Below are positions 1 to 6,505 of a stretch of DNA of 10,632 nucleotides, in pieces. This DNA comes from Bacilli bacterium. Its GTDB lineage: Bacteria; Bacillota_I; Bacilli_A; RFN20; CAG-826. Both the position numbers and the translations under genes were made by a program. The notes under the pieces were generated by a model. That model made no database searches. It saw nothing but the letters and a program-made list of their open reading frames with translations, and was not told the DNA's origin. The first letter of the stretch is position 1, and the number at the start of each line of letters is the position of its first letter. The stretch spans positions 1-10,632 of the forward strand of contig JAILRR010000017.1 of assembly GCA_024698065.1 (NCBI GenBank), given 5' to 3'.

Positions 1-428
1 GAGAAGAACTTGCCATATTCACGAAGGAAGTCGAGCATGCTCATCTTGCCAAGCCAATCGTAGTTATTCACGATCATGCCTTTCTCTGGGTCAGAGAGAT
101 CGATGAATCTCTCAAGCTGATTCTTGATCGACTCGGTGTTGGCTTTAAGAACGTCCATGGACTGGAGATTCCTTTCTTTCGATTTACCAGATGGATCTCC
201 GATCATGCCAGTCGCACCGCCGACAAGGGCGATAATCTTGTGTCCGGCTTTTTGGAGTCTCTTGAGAATCGAGATCATGACGTAGTTGCCCACGTGCATA
301 GAAGCGGCGCTTGGATCGAAACCACAATAGATGGTTTGTTTGCTAGATAATAGTTTGCGGACATTCTCCTCGTTAGAGTACTGTTCGATGAGTCCGCGGT
401 AATTGAGATCGTCAACAATGTTTTCCAT
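1..428 (-). CDS. tyrS: Tyrosyl-tRNA synthetase, N-terminal part (cut by window start)
   Basis: Class I aminoacyl-tRNA synthetase that activates tyrosine with ATP and charges tRNA-Tyr in the cytoplasm. About 142 residues are present; the 3' part lies outside the window. The translation begins MENIVDDLNYRGLIEQYS and carries the TyrS signatures YCGFDPSAASMHVGN (HIGH-type ATP motif, here HVGN), then AGHKIIALVGGATGMIGDPSG and later NNYDWLGKMSMLDFLREYGK, all typical of the bacterial TyrS Rossmann domain. The final His of HIGH is Asn, a substitution I regard as tolerated in this family. The start is the ATG at 426-428, with GAGGAA seven bases upstream. The KMSKS loop and S4-like C-terminal domain cannot be judged. 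I saw no T-box leader upstream, although tyrS often has one in Firmicutes. Identification is secure. Confidence 0.95.
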   Translation of the reverse strand, partial: MENIVDDLNYRGLIEQYSNEENVRKLLSSKQTIYCGFDPSAASMHVGNYVMISILKRLQKAGHKIIALVGGATGMIGDPSGKSKERNLQSMDVLKANTESIKNQLERFIDLSDPEKGMIVNNYDWLGKMSMLDFLREYGKFF

Positions 429-451
429 TAGTCATTTCCTCGCGTGCTTTT

Positions 452-457
452 ATTCTA
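452..457 (-). promoter_or_regulatory. Putative -10 element for tyrS
   Basis: On the minus strand the sequence reads GAGTAGAATAA, with TAGAAT (five of six matches to TATAAT) ending 23 bases before the tyrS ATG and a T5 run shortly upstream. The same GTAGAAT word occurs at the same distance before the LacI-family gene and also before coaX. A TTGACA at 486-491 on this strand is about 29 bases away, too far to be its -35 partner, so a standard -35 is not evident. Confidence 0.45.
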
Positions 458-609
458 CTCGAATAAAAAGTTATTTGTAGGAATATTGTCAAAAACTACC
501 TTACTATATTGCGGTTTTTCTAAAAATATTAGGGTTTTGCCAGGGATTTTATTTTTTGACCTCGTAAGCGGGAGAATATGTGCATAGGCGCAAGCGTTGA
601 GCATTGGAT

Positions 610-638
610 TTGACAAAGATAAAAGAGTACCTTAATTT
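610..638 (+). promoter_or_regulatory. Putative promoter of the EAL gene, implying a leaderless transcript
   Basis: A perfect -35 hexamer TTGACA (610-615) is followed 17 bases later by a weak -10, TAATTT (633-638). Transcription would then begin at about 645-646, on or next to the ATG at 646-648. No Shine-Dalgarno sequence stands in the 15 bases before that ATG, so the promoter position and the missing ribosome binding site agree with a leaderless mRNA. The -10 matches only three of six positions, which limits confidence. Confidence 0.4.
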
Positions 639-645
639 GTAATTA

Positions 646-2610
646 ATGTTCACGCAACTAAATATCAATGCCGGTCTTTCTTTTGGCGCAATGTTGGTCG
701 CCCTCTTTTGTGTTATCTCTTCTGCTAGAAAGAACCTTACTCGTTTCCAGCACGGAACCTATTTCATTATCTGCTTAAGCGCTTTAGCTTCGGGCATTTG
801 CATGTTCGCCGAAGAATTCTTCCTCACCTTCTCGAAAGCTGGCGATGAATCTTATATTCCTTTCTTCACGATTGAATTCCTCTTTTTCTTCTTCCACTCC
901 TTCTTCGCACCGGCTTATGCCCTATATGTTTTGAGTCTTAACGGCACAATCGCTGGACGTAATAAAAATATCTGGTATGCCTATTGGACACCTGTTTTCC
1001 TCGTTGAGCTTCTTAATGTGGTGAACATCTTCATTCCATCGGAATCGAGGCCTTTATATACCATCGTCACCACTGCTGAGGGCGGATATGCCTATCAGCG
1101 TGGGAATTTGATGTTCATCCTTTATGTCGTTGCCTTCGCTTATGTCCTCTTTGGAATCATCGCTTTCTTCAAAAACATCAAGGCGCTTAATAGCCGCAAA
1201 ATCACGACTATCATCCTCTTTAATATCTTCACTTTGTTAGGTGTTTTCTTCCAGATGATTTGGGTCGATGTCAAGTTTGAGTGCATCTTTGAATCGATGT
1301 CGATTCTCGCTGTCCTCTTGCTTCTTGAAAACGACAACGACATCCTGGACCCCAACACGAACCTCTATAACCAAATCGGTTTCTTTAGCGACAGCGAGGT
1401 TGCAATGGCCGCTAACCGCAAATTCTCAATCATCACCTTGATGACTGGGGATTTCTTCCAGTACCTTGAAATGCTTGGAAAAGAGAAAATCGATGGCATC
1501 GAAGTTGAGATGGCCAAGTTCCTTAAGAGCGCCTACCATTCCTCTTATATCTACCATCTTCAGAATGGTAAGTACGCTTTGATCGTCTACGAAAACAAAA
1601 AAGTCAAAGCTATGGACATTGCTGAGCAGATCAAAGAAAGACTTCAGAAACCGTGGAGCCATGAACAAATTGAAGGAGCCGCCAGATGGACGATTACTAT
1701 CGCCAGGGTCCCTGAAGACATTGACAAGCCAAGCCAGCTCCACTACCTCTTCCTTGAAACCATGGTCAATAGTGATGAAAAAGTCATCCTTAGAAGTGGT
1801 AATGACCTTCGCTTCATCCAACGTAGATCCAAAGTCGAAGCCGCAATCGCGCGCGGTTTACAAGATAATAATTTTAAGCTTTACTATCAGCCAATTTGGG
1901 ATGTCAAGCGCAACAAAATCGTCTCAGCCGAAGCGTTGCTCCGACTTATCGATCCAGAGATTGGACTTATCTCCCCTGTTGAATTCATTCCTATAGCCGA
2001 AGAGAAAGGCTCAATCATTGAGATTGGGCACTGGGTCTTCGAAGAAGCCTGTCGTTTCGCAAGAAGGAACGATATTAAGAATCTAGGAATCGGTTGGTTA
2101 GAAATCAACCTTTCAGTCCATCAGCTTCCAGAAAGGAACCTTGCTGGCAGATTCTTAGAGACTGCTCATAGATATGGCATTGAACCTTCATTCTTAAATA
2201 TCGAAATCACCGAAAGTGCGGATGTCGATGACAATGACGAACTAGCTGAGCGTATTGAAACCCTGGCTAACGTCGGCTTCCCTCTTTCTCTTGATGACTA
2301 TGGAACCGGCTATTCAAATCTTACCCGCGTTATAAGAAGTAAATTTAGAAATATCAAACTCGACCGTTCCCTTCTTCTTTCAGCCGAAATAGACAAAGCT
2401 GGGCAAACCGTCTTAGCAAGTACCTATGACACGATGAACTCCCTCTCCTTCCACACCATCCAAGAAGGCGTTGAGACGGAAGAGCAAAAAGAACTTGTCA
2501 TCAATTATGGCGCAGAGATGATCCAGGGTTTCTTCTTCTCTAAGCCAATACCCGAGAAAGAATTCATTGAATACGTCATCAAATTCAACGACATCGAATA
2601 CATCGCTTAA
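646..2610 (+). CDS. Membrane-bound EAL-domain c-di-GMP phosphodiesterase with degenerate GGDEF domain
   Basis: Predicted to hydrolyse the second messenger cyclic-di-GMP to pGpG at the membrane in response to an unknown signal. Of 654 residues, about 1-230 form roughly seven hydrophobic segments (near 10-27, 37-60, 71-98, 112-131, 153-175, 187-207, 212-228). DPNTNLYN at 235-242 takes the place of the usual DxLTGLxNR entry to a GGDEF domain. That domain (about 255-385) is degenerate: the signature reads QNGKY (306-310) in place of GGDEF, so cyclase activity is not expected. The EAL domain (about 400-650) keeps its catalytic set: EALLRL (E429), INLS (N488), IEITES (E520, E523), DDYGTG (D550, D551), IKLD (K571), EGVE (E607) and QGFFF (Q627), so hydrolysis is likely. 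An in-frame TAA at 640-642 followed by TTA forces the start to be ATG 646 or later; M16 would cut into the first helix. It stands alone on the plus strand, between tyrS and a shared terminator. Confidence 0.88.
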   Translation: MFTQLNINAGLSFGAMLVALFCVISSARKNLTRFQHGTYFIICLSALASGICMFAEEFFLTFSKAGDESYIPFFTIEFLFFFFHSFFAPAYALYVLSLNGTIAGRNKNIWYAYWTPVFLVELLNVVNIFIPSESRPLYTIVTTAEGGYAYQRGNLMFILYVVAFAYVLFGIIAFFKNIKALNSRKITTIILFNIFTLLGVFFQMIWVDVKFECIFESMSILAVLLLLENDNDILDPNTNLYNQIGFFSDSEVAMAANRKFSIITLMTGDFFQYLEMLGKEKIDGIEVEMAKFLKSAYHSSYIYHLQNGKYALIVYENKKVKAMDIAEQIKERLQKPWSHEQIEGAARWTITIARVPEDIDKPSQLHYLFLETMVNSDEKVILRSGNDLRFIQRRSKVEAAIARGLQDNNFKLYYQPIWDVKRNKIVSAEALLRLIDPEIGLISPVEFIPIAEEKGSIIEIGHWVFEEACRFARRNDIKNLGIGWLEINLSVHQLPERNLAGRFLETAHRYGIEPSFLNIEITESADVDDNDELAERIETLANVGFPLSLDDYGTGYSNLTRVIRSKFRNIKLDRSLLLSAEIDKAGQTVLASTYDTMNSLSFHTIQEGVETEEQKELVINYGAEMIQGFFFSKPIPEKEFIEYVIKFNDIEYIA

Positions 2611-2615
2611 GCAAC

Positions 2616-2646
2616 AAAAAACTCGCTCAATCACGAGCGAGTTTTT
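2616..2646. terminator. Bidirectional intrinsic terminator between the convergent EAL and LacI-type genes
   Basis: A perfect stem CTCGCTC / GAGCGAG (2622-2628 with 2635-2641) with loop AATCAC is extended by an A run on the left and a T run on the right, giving a stem of about 12 pairs and a U tract in either direction. It lies between the stop of the plus-strand EAL gene (2610) and the stop of the minus-strand regulator (2650), and serves both. Confidence 0.93.
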
Positions 2647-2649
2647 CTT

Positions 2650-3651
2650 TTATCTTTTGATGGTACTTGAACGCTCTGTGACAAGAGGTTCGAAGCGGTA
2701 ACTCTTATCAACAAGGTCGTTGTTGATGAGGTCGATAAGCATGTACATTGAGCGCTGCCCCACTTCTTGCATGTTGATATGGAGGGCGGTGATTGATGGA
2801 CGAAGGATATTGGCGTATTTGGTTCCGACAAGGGAAACAATCTCGATGTCTTCTGGGACCTTTAAGCCAACGTCGGTAGCGGCATTCTCGATAGCGGCCG
2901 CGATGGAGTCGCGGTAAGCGATGAAATAGCCTTTCTTGTTGTTCTGGAAGTATTCATAGAAATCATGGTATGTGCGGGTGTAGGAATCGTCGCAGTTGAT
3001 GACATTGAACTTCTGGCCGATTCTCTCATGGGTTTCTCTGAAGGCTTTCTCGTTTCTGGAAAGGAGACGGCCACCGTCATGGACGTGGACGAAGGTCATC
3101 TGCTTGTTTCCGCCGTTCTTATAATAGGATTCGATGAATTTGGAGAGGACATCCTCGTAAGAGAAGAGGATGGAGCCAACTTTGTCGCCGATGATCTTCT
3201 TATTGATGACGATGGTTGGGACGCTATAGGAATTGATCTTCATGACGTCTTCGGCATCAAGCTCATCATCAAAGATGATCGCGCCATCAACGTGGGAGGT
3301 GATGACTTTCTCGATCATCGAGAGAGCTTCTTCACGTGAATGGGAGGTTGTGAATAAAGAAAGGACGAAGCCCTTCTTCTTCGCGACATCGGAGATGCCA
3401 GCGAGAAGGTTAGAAATATAAACGTAGTTGGCGGCTGGAATGATGACGCCGATATTGGTCGATTTGTTGGTGGCAAGAGCCTGAGCAAGACCGCTTGGTT
3501 TGTACCCAAGGCGTTTGATGGTCTCTTCGACGTTGAGACGGGTTGCCTCGGTGACATTGCCTTGTTTATTAATGACGCGCGAGACTGTAGCTAAAGAAAC
3601 TCCGGCGGCTTGAGCGACTTGGTAGATGGTTACACGGTCTTTGGTATTCAT
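2650..3651 (-). CDS. LacI/GalR-family transcriptional regulator (CcpA-like in size)
   Basis: DNA-binding regulator of 333 residues, the usual length for LacI/CcpA proteins. The N-terminal helix-turn-helix is clear: VTIYQVAQAAGVSLATVSRV (7-26), then RLGYKPSGLAQALA (47-60), the hinge helix with the Leu that normally enters the minor groove of a CpG-centred operator. The rest is a periplasmic-binding-protein-like sensor domain beginning NIGVIIP (66-72), with VDGAIIFDDE (121-130) and a C-terminal RPSITALHINMQEVGQRSMYMLIDLI, the usual dimer/effector portion. The effector cannot be read from sequence; sugars or nucleobases are typical, and CcpA-type members instead bind HPr-Ser-P. CcpA is possible but not shown, so no symbol is given. 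The start ATG (3649-3651) has GGAGG seven bases upstream. It is monocistronic: its own promoter lies after the ytpR terminator, and it ends at the shared terminator. No sugar operon adjoins it, which fits a global or distant-target regulator. Confidence 0.92.
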   Translation of the reverse strand: MNTKDRVTIYQVAQAAGVSLATVSRVINKQGNVTEATRLNVEETIKRLGYKPSGLAQALATNKSTNIGVIIPAANYVYISNLLAGISDVAKKKGFVLSLFTTSHSREEALSMIEKVITSHVDGAIIFDDELDAEDVMKINSYSVPTIVINKKIIGDKVGSILFSYEDVLSKFIESYYKNGGNKQMTFVHVHDGGRLLSRNEKAFRETHERIGQKFNVINCDDSYTRTYHDFYEYFQNNKKGYFIAYRDSIAAAIENAATDVGLKVPEDIEIVSLVGTKYANILRPSITALHINMQEVGQRSMYMLIDLINNDLVDKSYRFEPLVTERSSTIKR

Positions 3652-3674
3652 GTTCTTTCCTCCAGGACACCCCC

Positions 3675-3702
3675 ATTCTACAAGGAAAAAATGTCAACTC
3701 AA
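3675..3702 (-). promoter_or_regulatory. Putative promoter of the LacI-family gene
   Basis: Minus strand: TAGAAT (3675-3680) ends 23 bases before the ATG, with TTGAGT (3697-3702) 16 bases upstream as a four-of-six -35. A T6 run lies in the spacer. A better-looking TTGACA (3692-3697) is only 11 bases from the -10 and cannot pair with it. The resulting 5' leader would be about 16 bases and contain the GGAGG. Confidence 0.5.
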
Positions 3703-3716
3703 TGAAAAAATTTTCA
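3703..3716. promoter_or_regulatory. Inverted repeat TGAAAA-AA-TTTTCA beside the regulator promoter
   Basis: A perfect six-base inverted repeat with a two-base centre abuts the putative -35 of the LacI-family gene. It could be an operator, but it is AT-rich, so chance is a fair alternative, and it lacks the central CpG that LacI-family sites usually have. Confidence 0.3.
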
Positions 3717-3724
3717 GTAACATA

Positions 3725-3739
3725 ACAATTCGTTTTCAA
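3725..3739 (-). promoter_or_regulatory. Partial cre-like site upstream of the LacI-family gene
   Basis: On the minus strand TTGAAAACGAATTGT fits the CcpA cre consensus WTGNAANCGNWWNCA except at the last two bases (GT in place of CA). It is CpG-centred and lies about 45 bases upstream of the putative -10, where autoregulation by the adjacent LacI-family protein would be plausible. This is a sequence resemblance only. Confidence 0.3.
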
Positions 3740-3752
3740 AACATAGAAATGC

Positions 3753-3795
3753 TCGGTAAGTTCTCGATAATCTATAAGTCGGTAATCAATTCTCG
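3753..3795. repeat. Two direct copies of CGAGAA-n-TTACCGA (minus-strand reading)
   Basis: Read on the minus strand, copy 1 (3795-3779) is CGAGAA-TTGA-TTACCGA and copy 2 (3766-3753) is CGAGAA-C-TTACCGA, separated by 12 bases. The thirteen conserved bases are identical; only the inner spacer differs (four bases against one). They lie 102-144 bases upstream of the LacI-family start codon in otherwise AT-rich DNA, as paired regulator-binding sites might. Nothing identifies the binding protein. Confidence 0.5.
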
Positions 3796-3876
3796 TTTTG
3801 TTTAATCGCTTTTGTTTTCATTCTTTCGTTGCATTTCTTGTAGACATTTTTCAAGATGATTACATTCTTGTTACAT

Positions 3877-3900
3877 AAAAAGCGGGGACATAATCCCCGC
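3877..3900 (-). terminator. Intrinsic terminator after ytpR
   Basis: Minus strand: stem GCGGGGA / TCCCCGC (3894-3900 with 3882-3888), a five-base loop, then a T5 run (3881-3877). It lies 17 bases past the ytpR stop and closes the coaX-to-ytpR operon, separating it from the LacI-family gene. Confidence 0.93.
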
Positions 3901-3917
3901 CTTAATGCACTTTCTAA

Positions 3918-4523
3918 TTAACGAACGAAGAAATCTTCGCCTTCTTTGAAGGAAGGATCCTCATCAAGGAGGAAGGCTTCTTTCTCAGAGCCTTCAAACT
4001 TAAGCTCGATTGGACTAAGGACTTTGACGTCGTTGTTGATGTTCTTGATGACCTCGGCGTGATAGACGCTTCCGTCATAGAGGATGGTTCCGTCTAAGGC
4101 CACCACCACCATTGAGCCTTCTTTGATACCTTTTAGGCTCGAGACGGTCTCATATGTTTTCTCGCCACACTGAAGTTTGAGGATGAGGGCTTTCTCATCA
4201 AGAGGGTGTTCCTCAGTCGATAAGACCTTGGCAACGCGGTACCCAGAATCTTTCATTTCTGGAAGAGCGGACAAGCCTTCTCTTTCCAAGAGAGAATTAA
4301 TGACTTCAAGGAGTTTAGCGTCTGGTGTGAAGATGGCGCCATTGGCTTTGATTTTAAGAACCTCATCGATATGGAATAGGTTATAGCCAACAAGCTTATC
4401 GTTCTCGCCATATAAGGCAACGACATCATGATGGGCCTCGCTCTTAAGAACTCTGGCCTCAGGATCGATGACAATGATGAGGACATCTTTGAGGGCCTGG
4501 TGATTGTAGAAAAGTCTATACAT
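3918..4523 (-). CDS. ytpR: YtpR-like protein with tRNA-binding (OB-fold) domain
   Basis: A 201-residue protein of the YtpR type: an N-terminal DUF4479-like part followed by a C-terminal OB-fold related to the tRNA-binding domain of PheT and EMAPII. VGYNLFHIDE (45-54) is a characteristic N-terminal motif of this family. The OB part runs from about 92 (DSGYRVAKVLSTEEHPLDEK) to 175. It is divergent: where relatives usually have an ICGAxN-type strand and a later SSGMICS segment, this protein reads TVSSLKGIKEG (126-136) and KFEGSEKEAFLL (175-186), so tRNA binding is less certain. The ATG at 4521-4523 is preferred over the GTG at 4527-4529 because AAGGAG lies eight bases before the ATG but only two before the GTG. 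It is the last gene of the operon, 12 bases after trmB, and ends before a strong terminator. Confidence 0.85.
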   Translation of the reverse strand: MYRLFYNHQALKDVLIIVIDPEARVLKSEAHHDVVALYGENDKLVGYNLFHIDEVLKIKANGAIFTPDAKLLEVINSLLEREGLSALPEMKDSGYRVAKVLSTEEHPLDEKALILKLQCGEKTYETVSSLKGIKEGSMVVVALDGTILYDGSVYHAEVIKNINNDVKVLSPIELKFEGSEKEAFLLDEDPSFKEGEDFFVR

Positions 4524-4531
4524 AAACACTT

Positions 4532-4537
4532 CTCCTT
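4532..4537 (-). promoter_or_regulatory. Ribosome binding site deciding the ytpR start
   Basis: AAGGAG overlaps the last two bases of the trmB stop codon (TAAGGAG). Its eight-base spacing supports the ATG at 4523 rather than the GTG at 4529, and the overlap suggests translation is linked to trmB. Confidence 0.75.
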
Positions 4538-5153
4538 ACTTCTTATATATTAAGCGATAGATTGGTTTGCCTTCGCTTCTGAAGTTCCTTTCATATTCGC
4601 TCATAGCGTCATTTTCCTCGTCAAAACGATAATCTTTTTCGTCAACGAGGTTAACAAAGGCGGTTCCTTCGACTTCTTCTTTGGTGAACTCATAGAGACC
4701 TACGTTATCGGTCTTCTGACGGAGCTCCCCTCCTTTTTCAAGAAGAGTGAGATAAGTCTCTAAACGAGGTTTGGCGGTGAGCCTTCTTTTGGAATGTCTC
4801 TTCTTTGGCCAAGGGTCAGAGAAGTTAAGGTAGATGACCTTGAAAGCTCCCTTTGGGAGGAACTCATAAACCTTGTCAAAGTCCTGGTAGACGATCTTGA
4901 CGTTCTTAAGTTCTTTCTCAACGATTTTCTTCGCAAGAGTTCCTAAGGAAGAGACGTCACGCTCAACCGCTAGATAATGGTTCGATGGGTTTCTCTCGGC
5001 AAGAGACACGATGAAATCACCTTTGCCTGAGCCGATCTCCAAATAAAGAGGGACATTCTCAAAGAAAGTCTTATCCTCGAAAGGGATAGACAAGGTTATT
5101 TCCTCATGCTCTTCGATGAAAGGAAGAGCCCATTTCTTAAAACGTGATCTCAC
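4536..5153 (-). CDS. trmB: tRNA (guanine-N7-)-methyltransferase
   Basis: Transfers a methyl group from S-adenosylmethionine to N7 of guanine 46 in the variable loop of tRNAs. The 205 residues show the whole TrmB pattern: an N-terminal RSRFKKWALPFIEEH, the SAM-binding loop EIGSGKG (39-45), AVERD (62-66), the family signature NFSDPWPKKRHSKRRL (110-125), KTDN (147-150) and SEYERNF...GKPIYRL near the C-terminus. Length is normal. The start is GTG at 5151-5153, which overlaps the pepV stop as GTGA (four shared bases), with AGGA eight bases upstream; coupled translation is likely. A pepV-trmB-ytpR neighbourhood resembles the ytjP...ytmQ...ytpR region of Bacillus subtilis, as known from that genome, which supports an old conserved cluster. 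Confidence 0.95.
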   Translation of the reverse strand: MRSRFKKWALPFIEEHEEITLSIPFEDKTFFENVPLYLEIGSGKGDFIVSLAERNPSNHYLAVERDVSSLGTLAKKIVEKELKNVKIVYQDFDKVYEFLPKGAFKVIYLNFSDPWPKKRHSKRRLTAKPRLETYLTLLEKGGELRQKTDNVGLYEFTKEEVEGTAFVNLVDEKDYRFDEENDAMSEYERNFRSEGKPIYRLIYKK

Positions 5154-6505
5154 TTAAGCGTTCCTAATGCGAGAATCGCCCTAGCGTAGATGGCGATGTC
5201 TTTGATGAAGTCTTCGATGTAGATGTATTCGTCTGGGGAATGCATGTTGCCTGGGTGGTTTGGCCACTCAGCGCCGAAAGCGACCGTGTTAGGCGCTTCT
5301 TTGGCATAGGTGCCTCCACCGATCGCAAGAGGTTTTGCAAAGAGCTTGTGGGCGCCTTTCTTGTAGGCTTTCATAAGAGTGCTGACAAGAGGTGACTTCT
5401 TATCAAAGATAAGGAGTTTGCTCTCACCTTTCTTGGTGAGCTCTAAGCCAGTAGCTTCTTGGAACTTAGCAATGAGTTCTTCTGGTTTGGCTTCTTCGCC
5501 ATAACGGAAGTCGATGGTGAAGTTAAGCTTCTTGCCATCATAGCTCACGATGCCATAGCTATAGGTAGCTTCTCCAAGTTCTTTGGAGTTGTTATATCCG
5601 CCAAAGGATTTGCCGTGGCAGTCCTTCATAGCTTTAGCGGCCTTAGAAAGGACTTCGAGCTTATAGAATTCACCAAGAGTCTCAAAGCAAGTGACCATGG
5701 CGTTTTCACCAATTTCTGGGGTCGAGGCGTGAGCGGTCTTGCCAGAGAATCTGACCATTAAGAGGGCGGAATTGTCAGTGATTTCACACTTAATGGCCTT
5801 GTCTTTGAGGTATTTGACGAACTTGGCGTCTGGTTTCAAAGTGACGAGGACATAGTCACAGACGGCGTTAACGACGACACCGCCATTCATGGCGATGACC
5901 GGTCCTAATTCGCCTTCATAGGAGGCGTCATAACGGGTGATGCCCTTCTCGGCGTAGATGAGAGGCCAATTGGCATCTGGGGTGAAACCAAATCTTGGAG
6001 CCTCTCCTTTGTATTCGTTGAAGTAATAGTTCAAGCAGGATGAGCCACGTTCCTCATCGCCACCGCTGACGATCTTGACGTGGAAGCCTTTGAGAAGGCC
6101 TTCGTCCTGAAGGAGCTTAACGGCCCATAGGGAGGCAAGAAGCGGTCCCTTGTCGTCGCAAGCACCTCTACCATAGATGACGCCATCTTTGATCTCAGCG
6201 CCAAAAGGCTTGTGGGTCCATTTGCCACTCACTGGGACAACGTCGCTATGGCCATAGATGCCAACGAGTGGTCCTTCATTACCAACGGTGATCTCGGTGC
6301 AATAGCCATTGATGACTTTGCTCTTCCAACCGAAGTTGGAACCGAGTTTGGCGAAATACTCTAAGGCTTTTTTAACGCCTAAGCCATAAGGCGCTCCCTC
6401 ACCGATAGTCATCTCATCGTAGACGCTATTGATGCGGATGAAGTCTTGAAGGGCTTTGACGGCCCCTTGTTCATAGGATTTTGCTAATTTGTCGAAATTC
6501 GGCAT
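5150..6505 (-). CDS. pepV: M20-family dipeptidase, PepV type
   Basis: Di-zinc metallopeptidase expected to release amino acids from dipeptides in the cytoplasm. The 451 residues are near the usual 460-470. Metal and catalytic motifs are in order: GHSDVVP (H86, D88), YGRGACDDKGP (bridging Asp at 117/118), GGDEERGS (general base E151, ligand E152), GFTPDANWP (D177), the lid-domain histidine in KTAHASTPEIGENA (H259) and NMHSPDEYI (H422). All residues needed for activity appear present. The motif spacing and the DDKGP and FTPDA forms favour PepV/Sapep over ArgE, DapE or CPG2-type members. The start ATG (6503-6505) shares one base with the upstream TAA stop (TAATG). The ribosome binding site is only fair (AGAGG about 14 bases upstream), so coupling to the upstream gene is likely. 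The stop is TGA, inside the trmB GTGA overlap. Confidence 0.93.
   Translation of the reverse strand: MPNFDKLAKSYEQGAVKALQDFIRINSVYDEMTIGEGAPYGLGVKKALEYFAKLGSNFGWKSKVINGYCTEITVGNEGPLVGIYGHSDVVPVSGKWTHKPFGAEIKDGVIYGRGACDDKGPLLASLWAVKLLQDEGLLKGFHVKIVSGGDEERGSSCLNYYFNEYKGEAPRFGFTPDANWPLIYAEKGITRYDASYEGELGPVIAMNGGVVVNAVCDYVLVTLKPDAKFVKYLKDKAIKCEITDNSALLMVRFSGKTAHASTPEIGENAMVTCFETLGEFYKLEVLSKAAKAMKDCHGKSFGGYNNSKELGEATYSYGIVSYDGKKLNFTIDFRYGEEAKPEELIAKFQEATGLELTKKGESKLLIFDKKSPLVSTLMKAYKKGAHKLFAKPLAIGGGTYAKEAPNTVAFGAEWPNHPGNMHSPDEYIYIEDFIKDIAIYARAILALGTLK

Larger units (their letters stand above)
429..645. other. Intergenic region between divergent tyrS and EAL gene
   Basis: AT-rich spacer that should hold promoters for both flanking genes. 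The left part carries the tyrS ribosome binding site and TAGAAT element; the right part carries a consensus TTGACA for the plus-strand gene. I saw no T-box, riboswitch, tRNA or convincing hairpin. The only small open frame noted (578-613, 11 codons) has a poorly spaced ribosome binding site and is not called. Confidence 0.6.
3652..3917. other. 266-base intergenic region between ytpR and the LacI-family gene
   Basis: AT-rich spacer holding, in minus-strand order, the ytpR terminator, the duplicated CGAGAA-n-TTACCGA element, a cre-like site, an AT inverted repeat and the regulator's promoter and ribosome binding site. Minus-strand open frames inside it are only 9-11 codons and lack clear ribosome binding sites, so no small gene is called. 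Confidence 0.6.

Noticed and set aside
578..613. Eleven-codon open frame upstream of the EAL gene as a leader peptide
   Set aside because: Its GGGAG is only three bases from the ATG, it has no run of regulatory codons, and no attenuator hairpin follows it; it ends inside the putative -35.
429..645. T-box riboswitch before tyrS
   Set aside because: tyrS in Firmicutes is often T-box controlled, but I found no AGGGTGGNACCGCG-type motif and no terminator hairpin on the minus strand.
1426..1821. Minus-strand 131-codon open frame inside the EAL gene
   Set aside because: It overlaps the degenerate GGDEF region of a clearly coding plus-strand gene and has no motif of its own.
3692..3697. TTGACA as the -35 of the LacI-family gene
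   Set aside because: It is only 11 bases from the TAGAAT -10, too close for sigma-70-type recognition; TTGAGT at 3697-3702 is better spaced.
5150..5152. TGA read as tryptophan (Mollicutes code 4)
   Set aside because: TGA ends pepV exactly at its expected C-terminus and overlaps the trmB start; tryptophans in the window's proteins are TGG.
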